Shown in pieces: positions 1 through 11,289 of a stretch of 64,000 nt of DNA. The position numbers were made by a program, and so were the translations under genes. The stretch lies in NCBI GenBank assembly GCA_947561585.1, contig CANNZV010002312.1, positions 1-64,000 of the forward strand, in the 5' to 3' direction. Each line of letters begins with the position of its first letter. Position 1 is the stretch's first letter. Below the pieces are notes generated by a model. It was not told where the DNA came from, searched no databases, and saw only the letters and a list, made by a program, of their open reading frames with translations. Source of the DNA: Caprella mutica. Its lineage: Eukaryota > Arthropoda > Malacostraca > Amphipoda > Caprellidae.

Positions 1-984
1 CATCACAGTGACTCTTTTTTCTGATAGTACATCATCACAGTGACTCTTTTCTCTGATAGTACATCATCACAGTGACTCTTTTCTCTGATAGTACATCATC
101 ACAGTGACTCTTTTATCTGATAGTACATCATCACAGTGACTCTTTTCTCTGATAGTACATCATCACAGTGACTCTTTTCTCTGATAGTACATCATTACAG
201 TGACTCTTTTCTCTGATAGTACATCATCACAGTGACTCTTTTCTCTGATAGTACATCATCACAGTGACTCTTTTCTCTGATAGTACATCATTACAGTGAC
301 TCTTTTCTCTGATAGTACATCATCACAGTGACTCTTTTATCTGATAGTACATCATCACAGTGACTCTTTTCTCTGATAGTACATCATCACAGTGACTCTT
401 TTCTCTGATAGTACATCATTACTGTGACTCTTTTCTCTGATAGTACATCATCACAGTGACTCTTTTCTCTGATAGTACATCATCACAGAGACTCTTTTCT
501 CTGATAGTACATCATCACTGTGACTCTTTTCTCTGATAGTACATCATCACAGTGACTCTTTTCTCTGATAGTACATCATCACAGTGACTCTTTTCTCTGA
601 TAGTACATCATCACAGTGACTCTTTTCTCTGATAGTACATCATTACAGTGACTCTTTTCTCTGATAGTACATCATTACAGTGACTCTTTTCTCTGATAGT
701 ACATCATCACAGTGACTTTTTCTCTGATAGTACATCATCACAGTGACTCTTTTCTCTGATAGTTCATCAATACAGTGACTCTTTTCTCTGATAGTACATC
801 ATTACAGTGACTCTTTTCTCTTTTAGTACATCATCACAGTGACTTTTTCTCTGATAGTACATCATCACAGTGACTCTTTTCTCTGATAGTACATCATCCC
901 TGTGACTCTTTTCTCTGATAGTACATCATCACAGTGACTCTTTTATCTGATAGTACATCATCACAGTTACTCTTTTCTCTGATT
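1..984. repeat. 32-bp tandem satellite
   Basis: About 31 head-to-tail copies of a 32-bp unit (CATCACAGTGACTCTTTT followed by CTCTGATAGTACAT). The array starts before the window. Variation is mostly single substitutions (CATTACAG, TTTTATCT) and a few one-base losses. There is no spacer diversity, so it is not a CRISPR array, and no stable reading frame. Copies degrade at the right edge near 984. Confidence 0.97.
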
Positions 985-1040
985 AAAAACTAAATGAATT
1001 GATAGAGAATATATTTGATATATACAATTTGCGCAATTTG

Positions 1041-2643
1041 CCCGTTTACACAATCTCGAGAATACGCTACGCACTTTTAAATTTCTTTAACCCCTAATGC
1101 TGACCATGTATTAATACTTTCAATATATTTATTATGAAATTAAATACTCATATATTTATAAAGGAGTGTGGAGAGAGCCCAAACCCTCTGTCAGGCCATT
1201 AAACAATCATGAAGTGTGCAGTACAACAAACTAGCGCATACAAAAACTACATAGCGGCCATTGAACTTTCAACATTAATGTCCGTTCTGGGGGAGTGTCT
1301 CACTTTTTTACTTTTTTTTGAAGAGTGAGAGGTTTGATTTTCTCAGACTTGATTATATTACAAAAAAGGACATTTTTTCACTCAAGCCATTTTTTCAAAT
1401 CCCCTCCATTCCCCCTCTGATTATAAAATGATTATATTTATTATTTATTTCTTTTTTATAACAGCAGTACTGTATTGATTAAATGAAAAATACTAGAAAC
1501 AAAAAATATTACTTCATAACATACCTCTTCTGTTATTTTTTCTTCCCCCTGCTCCTCCCTCCTCCGCCCCAGTTGCGAAATACGACTCCCTCCAATGGAT
1601 AATAAGGGTTTTTGTGTGTTTTTAATGATGGCTGTCATGAAATACGACACCTTCCAAATATAAAAATTATATACGACTCCTCGATCTTAAAATGTGATAT
1701 TTTGGTGATTGGAAAGAGATGGCTGTCACGAAACACGACTCCTCATGTTATACGAAACGTAAGACCATCTGTTTATACCATTCAATTTAAGTACAATTCA
1801 ATAAGTATAATTTATTAAACCTTATAATACAATGAAATATCCTTTATTAAACTTTATAATACAATTAAATATCCTTCATAAAAAGGTTTGAAGCAATCAC
1901 ATAAATAAGTTGGCATAGTTTGCCGTAACTATGATACAAAAATGTATTATATTTATTCTAATTATTATTGAATTCAAATGATTTCTTAACTAATACTTGA
2001 ATTTAAATTAAAAGGAGTCGGATTGTTTTAACATCGTCTGTATATAGCTGTCATGAAAAGCGACTCCCTTCAATTTTTCCCCGTAGGAATACTAAAGAGA
2101 TACGATTTAATTACCATGAGAGGAGTCGGATCGAACTTTTGTATTCCAAGGGAGTCGTGTTTCGTGACAGCCATCTTTTTCCAAACACCAAAATATCATA
2201 TTTTAAAATCGAGGAGTCGGATCGAATTTTTGTATTTCAAAGGAGTCGTATTTCGTGACTGGGCCCCTCCTCCTTTCCTCTTTCCCCCAGCTCTTCCCTT
2301 CTTCCCTTATTGAGGCACCTGCAGACAACATTCATACCTAATTTTTTTACACATGATTTGGGAAATAATAAGGTGTCTTTCATGCAAAATTTTTTTTTGG
2401 AAAATGATTTCAAATTTTCAGTGAGACACTCCCCTTGAGTAGTTTGTTGTATCCGCTAGTTTGTTGTACTGTACGTTTCATGATTAATTATTGACCTGGC
2501 AGGGGGGCTCAGGGGGCGGCACTCCCCTGATACACATATATTAGTGTTCGATTCATAATAAATGAAATGAAGATAATAACGGCATTAGGAGCTTAAATAG
2601 GTTTGAAAATGCGTAGCGCATTCTCGAGAATGCGCTAACGGGG
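1041..2643. mobile_element. Long-arm foldback element (~1.6 kb)
   Basis: The left arm (about 1041-1765) matches the reverse complement of the right arm (about 2090-2643) over most of its length. Landmarks in order are the CTCGAG block at each tip, a CATGAAxxGTxCAGTACAACAAACTAG block (near 1210 and 2460), GGGGGAGTGTCTCAC (near 1290 and 2425), and ACGACTCC / TGGCTGTCACGAAA blocks (near 1580-1780 and 2050-2260). The unpaired centre is about 1770-2085. No transposase is seen; the small ORFs inside are products of the repeat. No clear target duplication was found at the tips. Part of the arm recurs at 42410-42475. Confidence 0.85.
2614..2637. repeat. 24-bp perfect palindrome at the foldback tip
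   Basis: TAGCGCATTCTC is followed directly by its exact reverse complement, centred on CTCGAG, at the right tip of the foldback element. The left tip (about 1049-1071) holds a decayed version around CTCGAG. Confidence 0.9.
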
Positions 2644-2657
2644 AACATATATATGTA

Positions 2658-4226
2658 CAGTAGCGAGCATAAGGGGACAGTGAAGAAACAAATTCAATAC
2701 TTTTGTTTAATGCAAAGGAATAGTCAACGAAAATACGTGAAACTTAACAACAATAAAGTTACACATACTGTGGGTGTTTGCTAGAAATATTATCATAATG
2801 AAACAAATAATTACCCAAATATTCAACTATTGCCACCAGTGACCAGAAAAAGACACAGAGCAAAAGTTAAGAAACTGTTATTAATAAACGGGTACAAACT
2901 GAATAATCTTGGTTTAAAAGACTGTTTCAATGTAATAAATTTTTACTAAATATCAAATTATTGGAACAAAACTATCGCCGCCACATGCTACTCGGGAACA
3001 AGTATCTCTCTTTGAGAAACGTCTTATTTTTTTAACACAGCAAGGATGGAAAGTCACTTCCTGAAATTGCAAGCATCATAGAAAGTTCTAAGAGTGTTGT
3101 GCACGTATTGTTAACACTTTTAAAGAGTCTGCTCCAATTGATGCAAAACGAAGATCAGGTAGACCACCAAACAACACCCTCAGAAAAGATCGTGCCATGG
3201 TGAAACTGTGCATAATAAAGGACCATTTCGTGACTGCTTCAGGTATTTCTCGCCAAAATGAGTGAAACGCATGGTCTCGGTGTCTCTAATTTCAGAGTTT
3301 CTAAAAGTTTGAACAGGGTAGGATTAAAAGCCTAGATGCCTGTATCGATGCGTCTGATATCGAAAGAGAACCAAACTTCAAGGCTTTAATTTGCCAGGGA
3401 GCATGTAGTTTGGTCGAGGGAACAGTGGTCCATGGTTCATTTCAGCGACGAATTTAAGCTTAATATGATCGGAAGTGACGACAAAAGGTAAGTTCGACGT
3501 AATGTGGGTGAACGACTGTCCCTGAAGTGCGTCAAGAAAACAGTGAAACATGGAGGCGACAGCGTGATGGTCTGGGGCATCATTTATGCAGCGTAAACAT
3601 GCCCAATCGTTCATCTGCATGGAGTGGTCAACGCAGCAGTGTATACGTAATTCTTAATCACCATTGCATTCCATGTTTGCAATCATTTGATATTCGACCA
3701 CAGATCTTGATGCAAGACAATTCTCCTTGTGACACGGCTAAAACTGTGCAAGCATACATAGAAAGTAAAGGAGTGTCTCTTATGAGCTGGCCTAGCTGCT
3801 CAGAGCCCCGAATTGAACCCCATTGAAAACATTTGGAAGGTAATTGGTGATGGTGCTCAAGAATGCAATCCCAAAAATCAGGATTAACTGTGAGGATTCC
3901 CGAAAGAAGAGTGGCAGAAGACAACTCCATTAATCTGCTAAAATTTGATTGATTCCTGTAATAATCGATGCAACGAGGTCATCAAAAATAAAAGACTCCT
4001 CACAAAATACTAATTTTGTACAACTTATTAGCCAATGGTTAATGCAATTACAACTATTCATTAACTTTTGTTTGATGTCTTTTTTCGTCTCTGATGGCAA
4101 TAGTTGAATATTTAAGTAAATATTTGTTTCATTTTGCTTATATTTCTAGCAGTTTAATAATCGCGCAAATATTCATTTAATTCCTTGAATATTTATTCAA
4201 TACCTGTTTCTTCTAACGGAGTTCTG
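2658..4226 (+). mobile_element. Decayed Tc1-family (DD34E) transposon with long inverted ends
   Basis: Terminal inverted repeats extend over roughly 200 bp. Left-arm landmarks (GAAGAAACA near 2687, CTAGAAATAT near 2783, ATTCAACTATTGCCA near 2820) appear in inverted order on the right (about 4090-4215). The left tip is CAG preceded by TA; the right tip is CTG, where the expected TA has become TG. The interior encodes a broken Tc1 transposase on the plus strand. The left end lies within 20 bp of the foldback element. Confidence 0.85.
3040..3945 (+). pseudogene. Broken Tc1-type transposase (DD34E)
   Basis: This is a cut-and-paste DNA transposase relic of the Tc1 family. On the plus strand, in shifting frames, recognisable pieces occur in the expected order. 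A helix-turn-helix-like stretch (DGKSLPEIASIIE) lies near 3046. The first catalytic aspartate is in HFSDEFKLNMIGSD near 3440. The VKHGGDSVMVWG block is near 3540-3575, and the second aspartate is in QDNSPCDTAKTVQAYIESKG near 3714-3772. The terminal NPIENIWK block, carrying the catalytic glutamate, is near 3815-3840 in another frame. In-frame stops follow the first catalytic block and the VMVWG block, and frameshifts separate the rest, so no functional protein is possible. Open fragments reported on the opposite strand here are shadows. Confidence 0.85.
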
Positions 4227-5408
4227 TGAAAAAAAGTTGATAAATGATATTATTAAAATTATAATAAGGGTTTCCTATTACGGAAGAAAATAATAAGAAA
4301 CCGGTTGACTCGTTACGTGACGCTTAGTTAATACGGTCATTGCGGTTCATTAAACGTGTGATCCAGACGTGAAAAACGTACATCTTGAGTCCTCTTTAGC
4401 GATATGGAGCATAAAGGTTATGTTGATAGGAATTAGCCCTTACTATGACCTTTAGCTACATGCTGCCTAAGGGTTACACCTTATTTTAAAATGAGAAGGT
4501 AGTGAAAGTGATGAAAAGGTATTCTTTAATTCAATTGCCTGTAATTGATTTCGACTTAGAAGTTCGACTTAATAGTTGGAAGGTTATTTGAAAAGTCAGA
4601 TTAATTAAAAAAAATTGTCAAAAGAAATAATTTTACAAAAAGCTTTTATAATATTACAAGTGAAACTAATTTATAATTTAATAAAAGTGTATTCAAATAT
4701 AGCTAAGTGAATATTAGCTAATTAAAATATTTCAATTGATAAGAATTTATGGAACAATATTTTCAAAATTACGAGTAATGTTCGACGAATATCCAACTAT
4801 AATTTTTCATAAAATAGAAATATTTTCCAATGATAAAATGAAAAGTCACGATGAAAATCGTTAACGATATTATTGAAATGTGAATTTTTTAACGCTTGTT
4901 CCAACTTATTAATAGTATTATTTCTTTGATCTATTTATTAAGTAATCAATAAATGTGATACAAACAGTCGTTACTTAGCAATTTATTAGTTAACTTATAC
5001 CAATAAAGTGAGTTGACTTCGATTACTCTGATGAATCAATAAAATCAACATTTCATTGAATTCAGTTAAGATTAAATCAATTATTAATTATAATTTAAAT
5101 TGAAGATTGTAACTATAATAATCATTCCATTTGAGTTATATTTAGTGAAAAAGATATTATATATATTATATATGTATATTAGAAATTTAGGCTCATGAGA
5201 AAATTGTTCCATATTTCATATCTATACTTTCTGGTGATTTGAAACATTTCCAATTAGACAGAAATATTTAATTTAATACTAATTATAATAGTGGTTGTAC
5301 TAATGTAATATTTCTGAAAACTCACATCATTGCAAATATTTCATAAAATAATTTTAGAAAGTTATAAAAAAACGAAGTTAAAAAGGAAAATTAAAAAATT
5401 TTTAGTGT
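4227..5408. other. AT-rich stretch without recognised genes
   Basis: No sustained open frame, splice-bounded exon or repeat family was recognised. Composition is strongly AT-rich with many short A and T runs. Confidence 0.6.
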
Positions 5409-5471
5409 AAGTTACGAATTATCGGACAGTTCCACATTTTCGGTCATTATGGATATAATTTAATATTATAA

Positions 5472-5535
5472 CTCGTTAGTTTAATTGGTATCCATGATAC
5501 ATGAAAGTATCATGGATACCAATTAAAATAATGAG
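5472..5535. repeat. 29-bp stem-loop (6-nt loop)
   Basis: The arm 5472-5500 pairs with 5507-5535. The inner 19 pairs are perfect, with only two non-Watson-Crick positions further out; the loop is ATGAAA. It may be a MITE core, a target-site relic or a small-RNA precursor. The sequence alone does not decide. Confidence 0.8.
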
Positions 5536-5569
5536 TTAAACAAGTTAAAACAATGAGTTTTTCCTTATA

Positions 5570-6292
5570 CAGGGTGACCCACAAAAAAGTGTAACCAAAT
5601 TTAAAATCGGATATTACATCAACTATTGAAGGTACAGGTTTTTTTAAAGTTTTTTTTTTGTTTGTTTAGCCCTTCTCCATCTACATTTATTTTTGTGAAT
5701 ATAACATTGAATTAACTGTTTGGTGGTGCAAATTATCAAAAAGCGGACAACGAAGTAAGTTCAAACATTAAAAATATCTTTATTAGACAAAATCCCCCTT
5801 ATAAAATAAAACAGATTTATTTCTAAGTTTAGAATATTCAAATAATTCCTTTTTATAAAATATTGAAAATTTGGAGAAAAGAGTTTAAGTACAAAATTGA
5901 AGGCACAGGTTTAAATTTTAACAAGGGTGAGTCGTTTAGGTTGTTGCAAGAAGACGGTACGATCTGAAGACAGAATCAATTTTGTTCAGCAAATTTTAAC
6001 TTCAACTTTGTACTTAAAAACACTTTTCTCCAGATTGTCAATATTTTATTAAAGGAATAGTTTTATGAATAATCTAAAAACATAGAAATAATCTGTTTCT
6101 ATTAATGGGGATTTTGTTGAATAAAGATATTTGTAATGTTTGAACTTGCTTCATTGTCCACCACCTATCAATTAAATCGTCATTATATTCACAAATGTGA
6201 ATAACAATTTATGAAAATCTAAGTGGAGATGTAGAAGTGTACAAAAAAATATGCCTATTTAAAGTTGGGTACAATTTTTGTGGGTCACCCTG
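5570..6292. mobile_element. Foldback MITE with CAGGGTGACCC ends (mariner-type tips)
   Basis: The left tip CAGGGTGACCCACAAAAA (after TA at 5568-5569) is inverted at the right tip (GGGTCACCCTG, then TGTA). The arms pair along nearly the whole element, for example AATATCTTTATT near 5778 with its inverse near 6120, with the centre near 5930. No open frame. CAGGG-type tips beside TA are typical of Tc1/mariner-related non-autonomous elements. Confidence 0.85.
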
Positions 6293-6462
6293 TGTATTCG
6301 AAATTGTGAAACTTCCGATAATTCGTAACTTGCCTAATATGCGTATTTATAACGGAATACTAAAGTACACCGTAACATTTATGAGTAAATTAGGTACACA
6401 CATGTGTGTGTGAATAAGTACACACTTAATTCACGTGTAACATCCCAAGGTGTGTAGAGTGT

Positions 6463-6645
6463 GTGTACCTGATAATAATAAACATGTCTATACTCACTGT
6501 CTCAAAAACCTACAATTATGCGCCATTACGGCGTGAATTAGCGCTACGTGACGAAATGCGTCAGCAGCGATTGCTCAATGAGCGCCACATTCGCTTGCAC
6601 CGCTCACACCGTTTAATATTCCACTGCATTAAGGTTCAAAATTAG
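6463..6645 (+). CDS. Unrecognised 60-codon ORF in a GC-rich island
   Basis: This short open frame of 60 codons is charged and arginine-rich (RRELALRDEMRQQRLLNERH) and might form a helix. It is notable because the stretch 6515-6610 is clearly richer in G and C than its AT-rich surroundings and contains several CpG dinucleotides. No motif or family was recognised. There is no neighbouring gene, no obvious splice sites and no polyadenylation context. It could be a genuine small exon, a fragment of an older element, or chance. Confidence 0.2.
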   Translation: MYLIIINMSILTVSKTYNYAPLRRELALRDEMRQQRLLNERHIRLHRSHRLIFHCIKVQN

Positions 6646-7478
6646 AGTTAAAAGCACTGGATAAGCGCCTTAAGCTTAATCTAATAGGTTCAGCATGGGG
6701 TTAAATTTGCGTCCGTTCATATTTAAATTATTTTCATTTTGCAAAACATTTTAATTAAAGCGACTGATATGATTGGGTAATTGAATGATTGAACTGCGCT
6801 ACCATTGATGCATATAAATTGATCATTAGAAAGTGAGTTTACGTTATTTGAAGGAGAAATGGAAAAGAAAGTGACCGGTATAAATTCAAATGATATTTTG
6901 GCCGACTAAATCCCTGTTTGTAATTATTTGGATTTTGTTTATAGTTTAATGATGTTAATTCAAGAAGATTTTCCTTGTTCATGGAATACTGAAATAAATC
7001 AGCATTGTTATAATCATTTTGGTTGTTTGGACACTAAAATGATTTATAATTTTGATATAGTTAAGGTTATAGAAAACAGTTATAAATATTCTTCTACTTT
7101 TTTAAATATATTTAGGTTAAGAAAAGAGGGTCATTTTCTTATTTTAATAGAGGTAATGAATTCAATTTAGAGGTGGTCAGAGTTTCAAAGTTTTTTCGAA
7201 ATTGGAAAATTAAAAACTTTATATATATTTTGGGCTTATCCTACGAATTATTGAACCCTCTTCCCAATTAGAAAATTATAATCACCGATTACTTGCTTTT
7301 CATCGGGTTGAATTATAATCGATTATAAAAAGATCATCTATCAACAACGATTAATTAATTATTAATTAATCGTTAGTTTTCATAAATTAGAAATAATTAT
7401 AGTCTATCGGTATATATCCCTGATGATAAATCAAAAGCTACGATAAAACACATTGACTATTTATCGTAATTGCCTGAT
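6646..7478. other. AT-rich stretch, no supported gene
   Basis: An 80-codon open frame at 6928-7170 shows no recognisable domain and has AT-rich codons like the background. Around 7300-7385 there are several short AT palindromes (TTAATTAATTATTAATTAA). Nothing else is supported. Confidence 0.5.
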
Positions 7479-7878
7479 TGTAAGTTTTACCTGCATTGTA
7501 AGTTTTACCTGCATTGTAAGTTTTACCTGCATTATAAGTTTTACCTGCATTGTAAGTTTTACCTGCATTGTAAGTTTTACCTGCATTATAAGTTTTACCT
7601 GCATTGTAAGTTTTACCTACATTATAAGTTTTACCTGCATTTTAAGTTTTACCTGCATTATAAGTTTTACCTGCATTATAAGTTTTACCTGCATTATAAG
7701 TTTTACCTGCATTATAAGTTTTACCTGCATTATAAGTTTTACCTGCATTATAAGTTTTACCTGCATTATAAATTTTACCTGCATTATAAATTTTACCTGC
7801 ATTATAAGTTTTACCTGCATTATAAATTTTACCTGCATTATAAATTTTACCTGCATTATAAGTTTTACCTGCATTATA
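7479..7878. repeat. 18-bp tandem satellite
   Basis: About 22 copies of TGTAAGTTTTACCTGCAT, with the first G often replaced by A (TATAAG). Because 18 is a multiple of three and the unit lacks stops in several frames, it creates artificial open frames of about 145 codons on the plus strand (hexapeptide VSFTCI) and 85 on the minus strand (MQVKLI). I do not regard these as genes. Confidence 0.97.
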
Positions 7879-8265
7879 CTTTCTTCAAAATAAACGGTTA
7901 ATTAATATGAAGGTTCATGTTTAATTCCAATGATAACTTATGATTTGAATTAAAATAATTGTAAGGTCAAACGTTCACCGTTTATACGTGCAGTCTAGGA
8001 AAATTGATATACAGAATATATGTGTATGAACTATAAGGTTAGATACAGTGTCACGTTCTATGTGTAATGTAACAAACAATAATTGGTCAACTAGCAAGCA
8101 ACAGAATGACCAACAAAAATATAAGACAGGAAAGGAAACTTTAATAATTTCGTTCTATAAGAGGAAAGAGTCACTGCGAGTTAATTTCACAAAACGGATA
8201 TTTTTAATTTATGTGTATTTCAAATTTTACAAAGTTGTCCCTATGCACCTAGACCAATTATAAAA

Positions 8266-8428
8266 TATCTATATGTGTCTTGCGCCTTTGGCTGATCTGC
8301 GATATCAAACGATCGCGCACTGCGCCATCTATGGATCCTTCTTCAGCGCAAATATCGATCGATTGATGGATCCATATAATGGCGCAAGACGATCGACCGA
8401 TATCGCAGATCGACCAAAAGCGAATGCC
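8266..8428. repeat. Short GC-richer foldback element
   Basis: Arms of about 70 bp pair around a centre near 8347. GATCTGCGATATC, CGATCG, GCGCCAT and TATGGATCC on the left are inverted on the right. The arms are less AT-rich than the flanks. No coding capacity. Confidence 0.75.
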
Positions 8429-10017
8429 ATATAAAAATAACTGAGTTTCCTTGTATAAAATGTTGAATTAGTAAATTGTGATCAGCTACAGCTAACAGCC
8501 ACACAATATTTAAGTATCTCTCATAAATTTCATCGCTTGATTAATTCAACACATCCTAAATTGATTACTAACACTAGTTAGTTTAGCTACTTCCCACCCA
8601 TCACCAGAATGCATCTAATTTGCATTATTTATACCTATAACTAGCACTGAGCTAGAACTACTTCCCACACATTAGCCATGTCTAAATAGGTCAGTGCTAG
8701 CAAAGACTTGGTCAATGGTATTGTGTGCATGCAAAGTTCAGACGTTATAATCTAGACAGGTTTAGGTTGTCTTTGATAGTGTAAATGGGTTCATCGAATG
8801 TGTCAAGAGTCAAACGAGTTCTCGGTATCTTGCGGTTAGGGAAACATGATGTGAATCTTGTTGTATTCGTGGGAAATTTGTTATTTAATGTGATCTATTA
8901 TAAAATTTGGTGTATTTTTAATATACATTCAATAAAAGGTCATCGCTTCAGATAGTCTTAATTTTCCATATTTGAATTTCTGATTGTATTGATTCTAATA
9001 ATAATGTCAAAGTATTGAAATTGAAAAGAATGAAATTAATATTTAAGAACAAAATTTAGAACCCAAAATTTAAAATTAGTATTTGACATTTGTAGCAACA
9101 GATTTATATAATTACGTATGAATATTCGATAATTTAAAATAAAATTATTCTGTTGATGAATAATATTCATAAAACGAAAAGAAAAGTCAGGAAAAAAGGC
9201 TGCAGATAGGAAAATAATAACGGGCTCAATGATCACAGTTGAACATTTGAGAAGTACTCCTGAAATGCATTATAGGGACAAAGCCATTACATCAGTCGTC
9301 CATTTTTGCGTCTCCCCAAACTCATAAACGAGTGTTAGGGTCGCACAGCCAATGGAAGTAGAGCTCTAAAACCCGGACACAGGAGGGGAGTTGCAGTTAT
9401 ATTGTCTTGGAAGAAGGGAGCTAAACTACAACCTCAACTACCCAGTGGGAAAATGCACAGTCGGAAAATCGTCTATTACTGTCGATTACAGTGAATATTA
9501 CTCGTATTTTATAGTAAAATATCCTAATTTCGTAAACTATGTCTGTTATATTCTTCGAAAGATTGGCGATGAATTAGGATCAGATTTTCGGCGTAAATTG
9601 ATAATTCTTATCATAGATTATTATAGCAAATCGAAAGCCAATGATCAGTTATTATAAAGTACTTGCTGAGGGAAAATATGGAAGAATGATATTAGGTTGG
9701 TGCCTACTATTTGTAATTTAATATTTAGTTTTAAAGTGATTTTTAAATCTGGTATGTATGGAGCTCTACTCCTCAGAGAAATTTATAGACGAATCGCTGA
9801 AGGTTGCAAGTTTAGGTTACTTAATCATCATGGCCTGATCTATAATGTGCAAGATTCAATAAGAGTGCATTTATGTAGGGTAATTATTAGTGTAGAACAG
9901 TTGGCTCTATTATCCAAGAAGAGAAGAGGTTCGAAACCCTTCATGCAACTTCGCTCTTAAATGGAACCGATGCTAATTTAGTTATTCACACATCATTATA
10001 ATAGATTAGTACTTTAG
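8429..10017. other. AT-rich stretch with two unsupported ORFs
   Basis: Two successive plus-strand open frames (9391-9657, 88 codons; 9697-9960, 87 codons) lie 39 bp apart in different frames. Neither has a recognisable motif. They might be pieces of one decayed coding region, or chance. A local duplication (CTAGTTAG / AGCTACTTCCCAC-type words) lies at 8573-8670. No other structure seen. Confidence 0.35.
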
Positions 10018-10213
10018 GTAATTATTAGGGTTGTGACAATATGCGTTTAAAATCAAAGATTCCGAAAATATTATAGATGGAGTGAATTAAATAGTATTGA
10101 ATAGTTCAAAATCAGCGGTATATAGTATTCGATACCATTTCGTTTTAATTTCGTCTATGATATTCTTAAGATCTGTGATTTTAAACCTATATTGTCACAA
10201 CCCTAGTAATTAT
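10018..10213. mobile_element. 180-bp hAT-type MITE with 8-bp target duplication
   Basis: The element 10026-10205 begins TAGGGTTGTGACAATAT and ends with the inverse ATATTGTCACAACCCTA. It is flanked by identical 8-bp copies of GTAATTAT at 10018-10025 and 10206-10213. Inverted repeats run about 40 bp inward (TTTAAAATCA). An 8-bp duplication with TAGGG tips is characteristic of the hAT superfamily. It is too short to encode a protein. Confidence 0.9.
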
Positions 10214-10644
10214 TTCTCCCATAGTTTGATACAGTATTAAGATTCTTTAAGAAATAATAATGGCAACTTGTAAGTACATGGAATAGATGACTTGCTATTA
10301 ATTATATGCAAGATGGGGCTTTTAATCATCTAGATTCCTTGAAAGTGTAAGATTTTAGCGTTCGAATAAACTACCTTCTTCTTAAAATTGAAAAATTGAA
10401 ACTAAACTTTCACACCTTTCTATATACTAAAAAAAAACTGGTTGTGTATCATACGAAATACATACTCAGACGTGAGAGTGAGGAGTAGCAATATATCCCG
10501 ACGTACTACTATACCGCCTTCTGATTATCAACTTCGTCAACAATATTCAAATCTATACAAAATAAATTAAAGTCTATATAACAATATCTTTTCTCTAAAA
10601 CTTCTAATAGTTCTAAATACCTATAGCTAATTATATGCGTTTGG

Positions 10645-11085
10645 GTTCAATGCATCCCTGAGGCTCGATCAAGAAGCTGTACTAGGTGGTGAATTGAAGA
10701 TAAGGGGGTGGAGTCATTTTTATTGACTCAGAACTGTTTTAATTTGGATTATGTATCGTCTTTTTACTTATATCATATATTTTATAGTAACTTGCAGTTT
10801 TATGGGATAGCACTAAGGTTATGCTCTTCAACTACGTGGTTTTAGATCTTGTTTTAGGTAGGTGATACCTATTTTAATACAAAACAGGAGGCTTTATTTT
10901 GTACTATGATACTATCCAGTATCCACTTTATCTCATTTTCCTCTTTTATCCGTAAGTGCAGTCACTGATGTTTTTGTGATTCACGGAACCATTTTTCTTT
11001 CTTATACTGCTTTTTAGAGTCCCTAGTTTTAAATTTTCTTTAATACTATTGCGGTATGGACTTTGGTTCCGAATCACAGGTAAAT
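10645..11085 (+). mobile_element. RP500 retroposon copy, diverged
   Basis: Shares the order of landmarks of the RP500 family: GAAGCTGT..GGTGAAT, GAACTGTTxTAATTTGGATTATG, ACTTGCAGTTTT, GGTTATGCTCTTCAACTACG, the TCTATCCGTxAGTGCAGTCAC-type block, and GGTTCCGAA near the 3' end. This copy is clearly older than those at 30410 and 38074. Confidence 0.75.
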
Positions 11086-11289
11086 TAATTAATTATGTTT
11101 GTTTGTCAGTTGGCGTTATTGAATGGGTGAAATTAAAAGTATATCCATTAACAGGATATTCAATTTATGATCAAATATTAAAAGATTCTGTTGCTTACCA
11201 TAGTAAATAAAATATATAATATGATTTTAATTAGGTAAGGTCGCAGTGCGTACTAAGACACTTACTTAGACTCGCAGTAGTCGGAAAAT

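Larger units (their letters stand above)
5409..6331. mobile_element. Old MITE bounded by GTTACGAATTATCGGA ends
   Basis: GTTACGAATTATCGGA at 5411-5426 is exactly inverted at 6314-6329. The similarity extends inward (AGTTCCACATTTTCGG against AGTTTCACAATTTCG). Between the ends lie a near-perfect hairpin (5472-5535) and a complete younger MITE (5570-6292), so this is an interrupted older element. No coding capacity. Confidence 0.65.

Noticed and set aside
1..984. Regular repeat suggestive of a CRISPR array
   Set aside because: Units adjoin with no unique spacers, and the surroundings are eukaryotic.
3378..3930. Minus-strand ORFs of 80 and 90 codons
   Set aside because: Antisense of the decayed Tc1 transposase, whose motifs read on the plus strand.
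6370..6450. ACACACATGTGTGTGTG stretch as telomere-like repeat
   Set aside because: Short, imperfect and not a known telomere unit.
7453..7901. 146- and 143-codon ORFs with hexapeptide periodicity
   Set aside because: An 18-bp satellite automatically gives open frames; no other coding signal.
9036..9236. 66-codon minus ORF
   Set aside because: AT-rich background frame with no recognisable feature.
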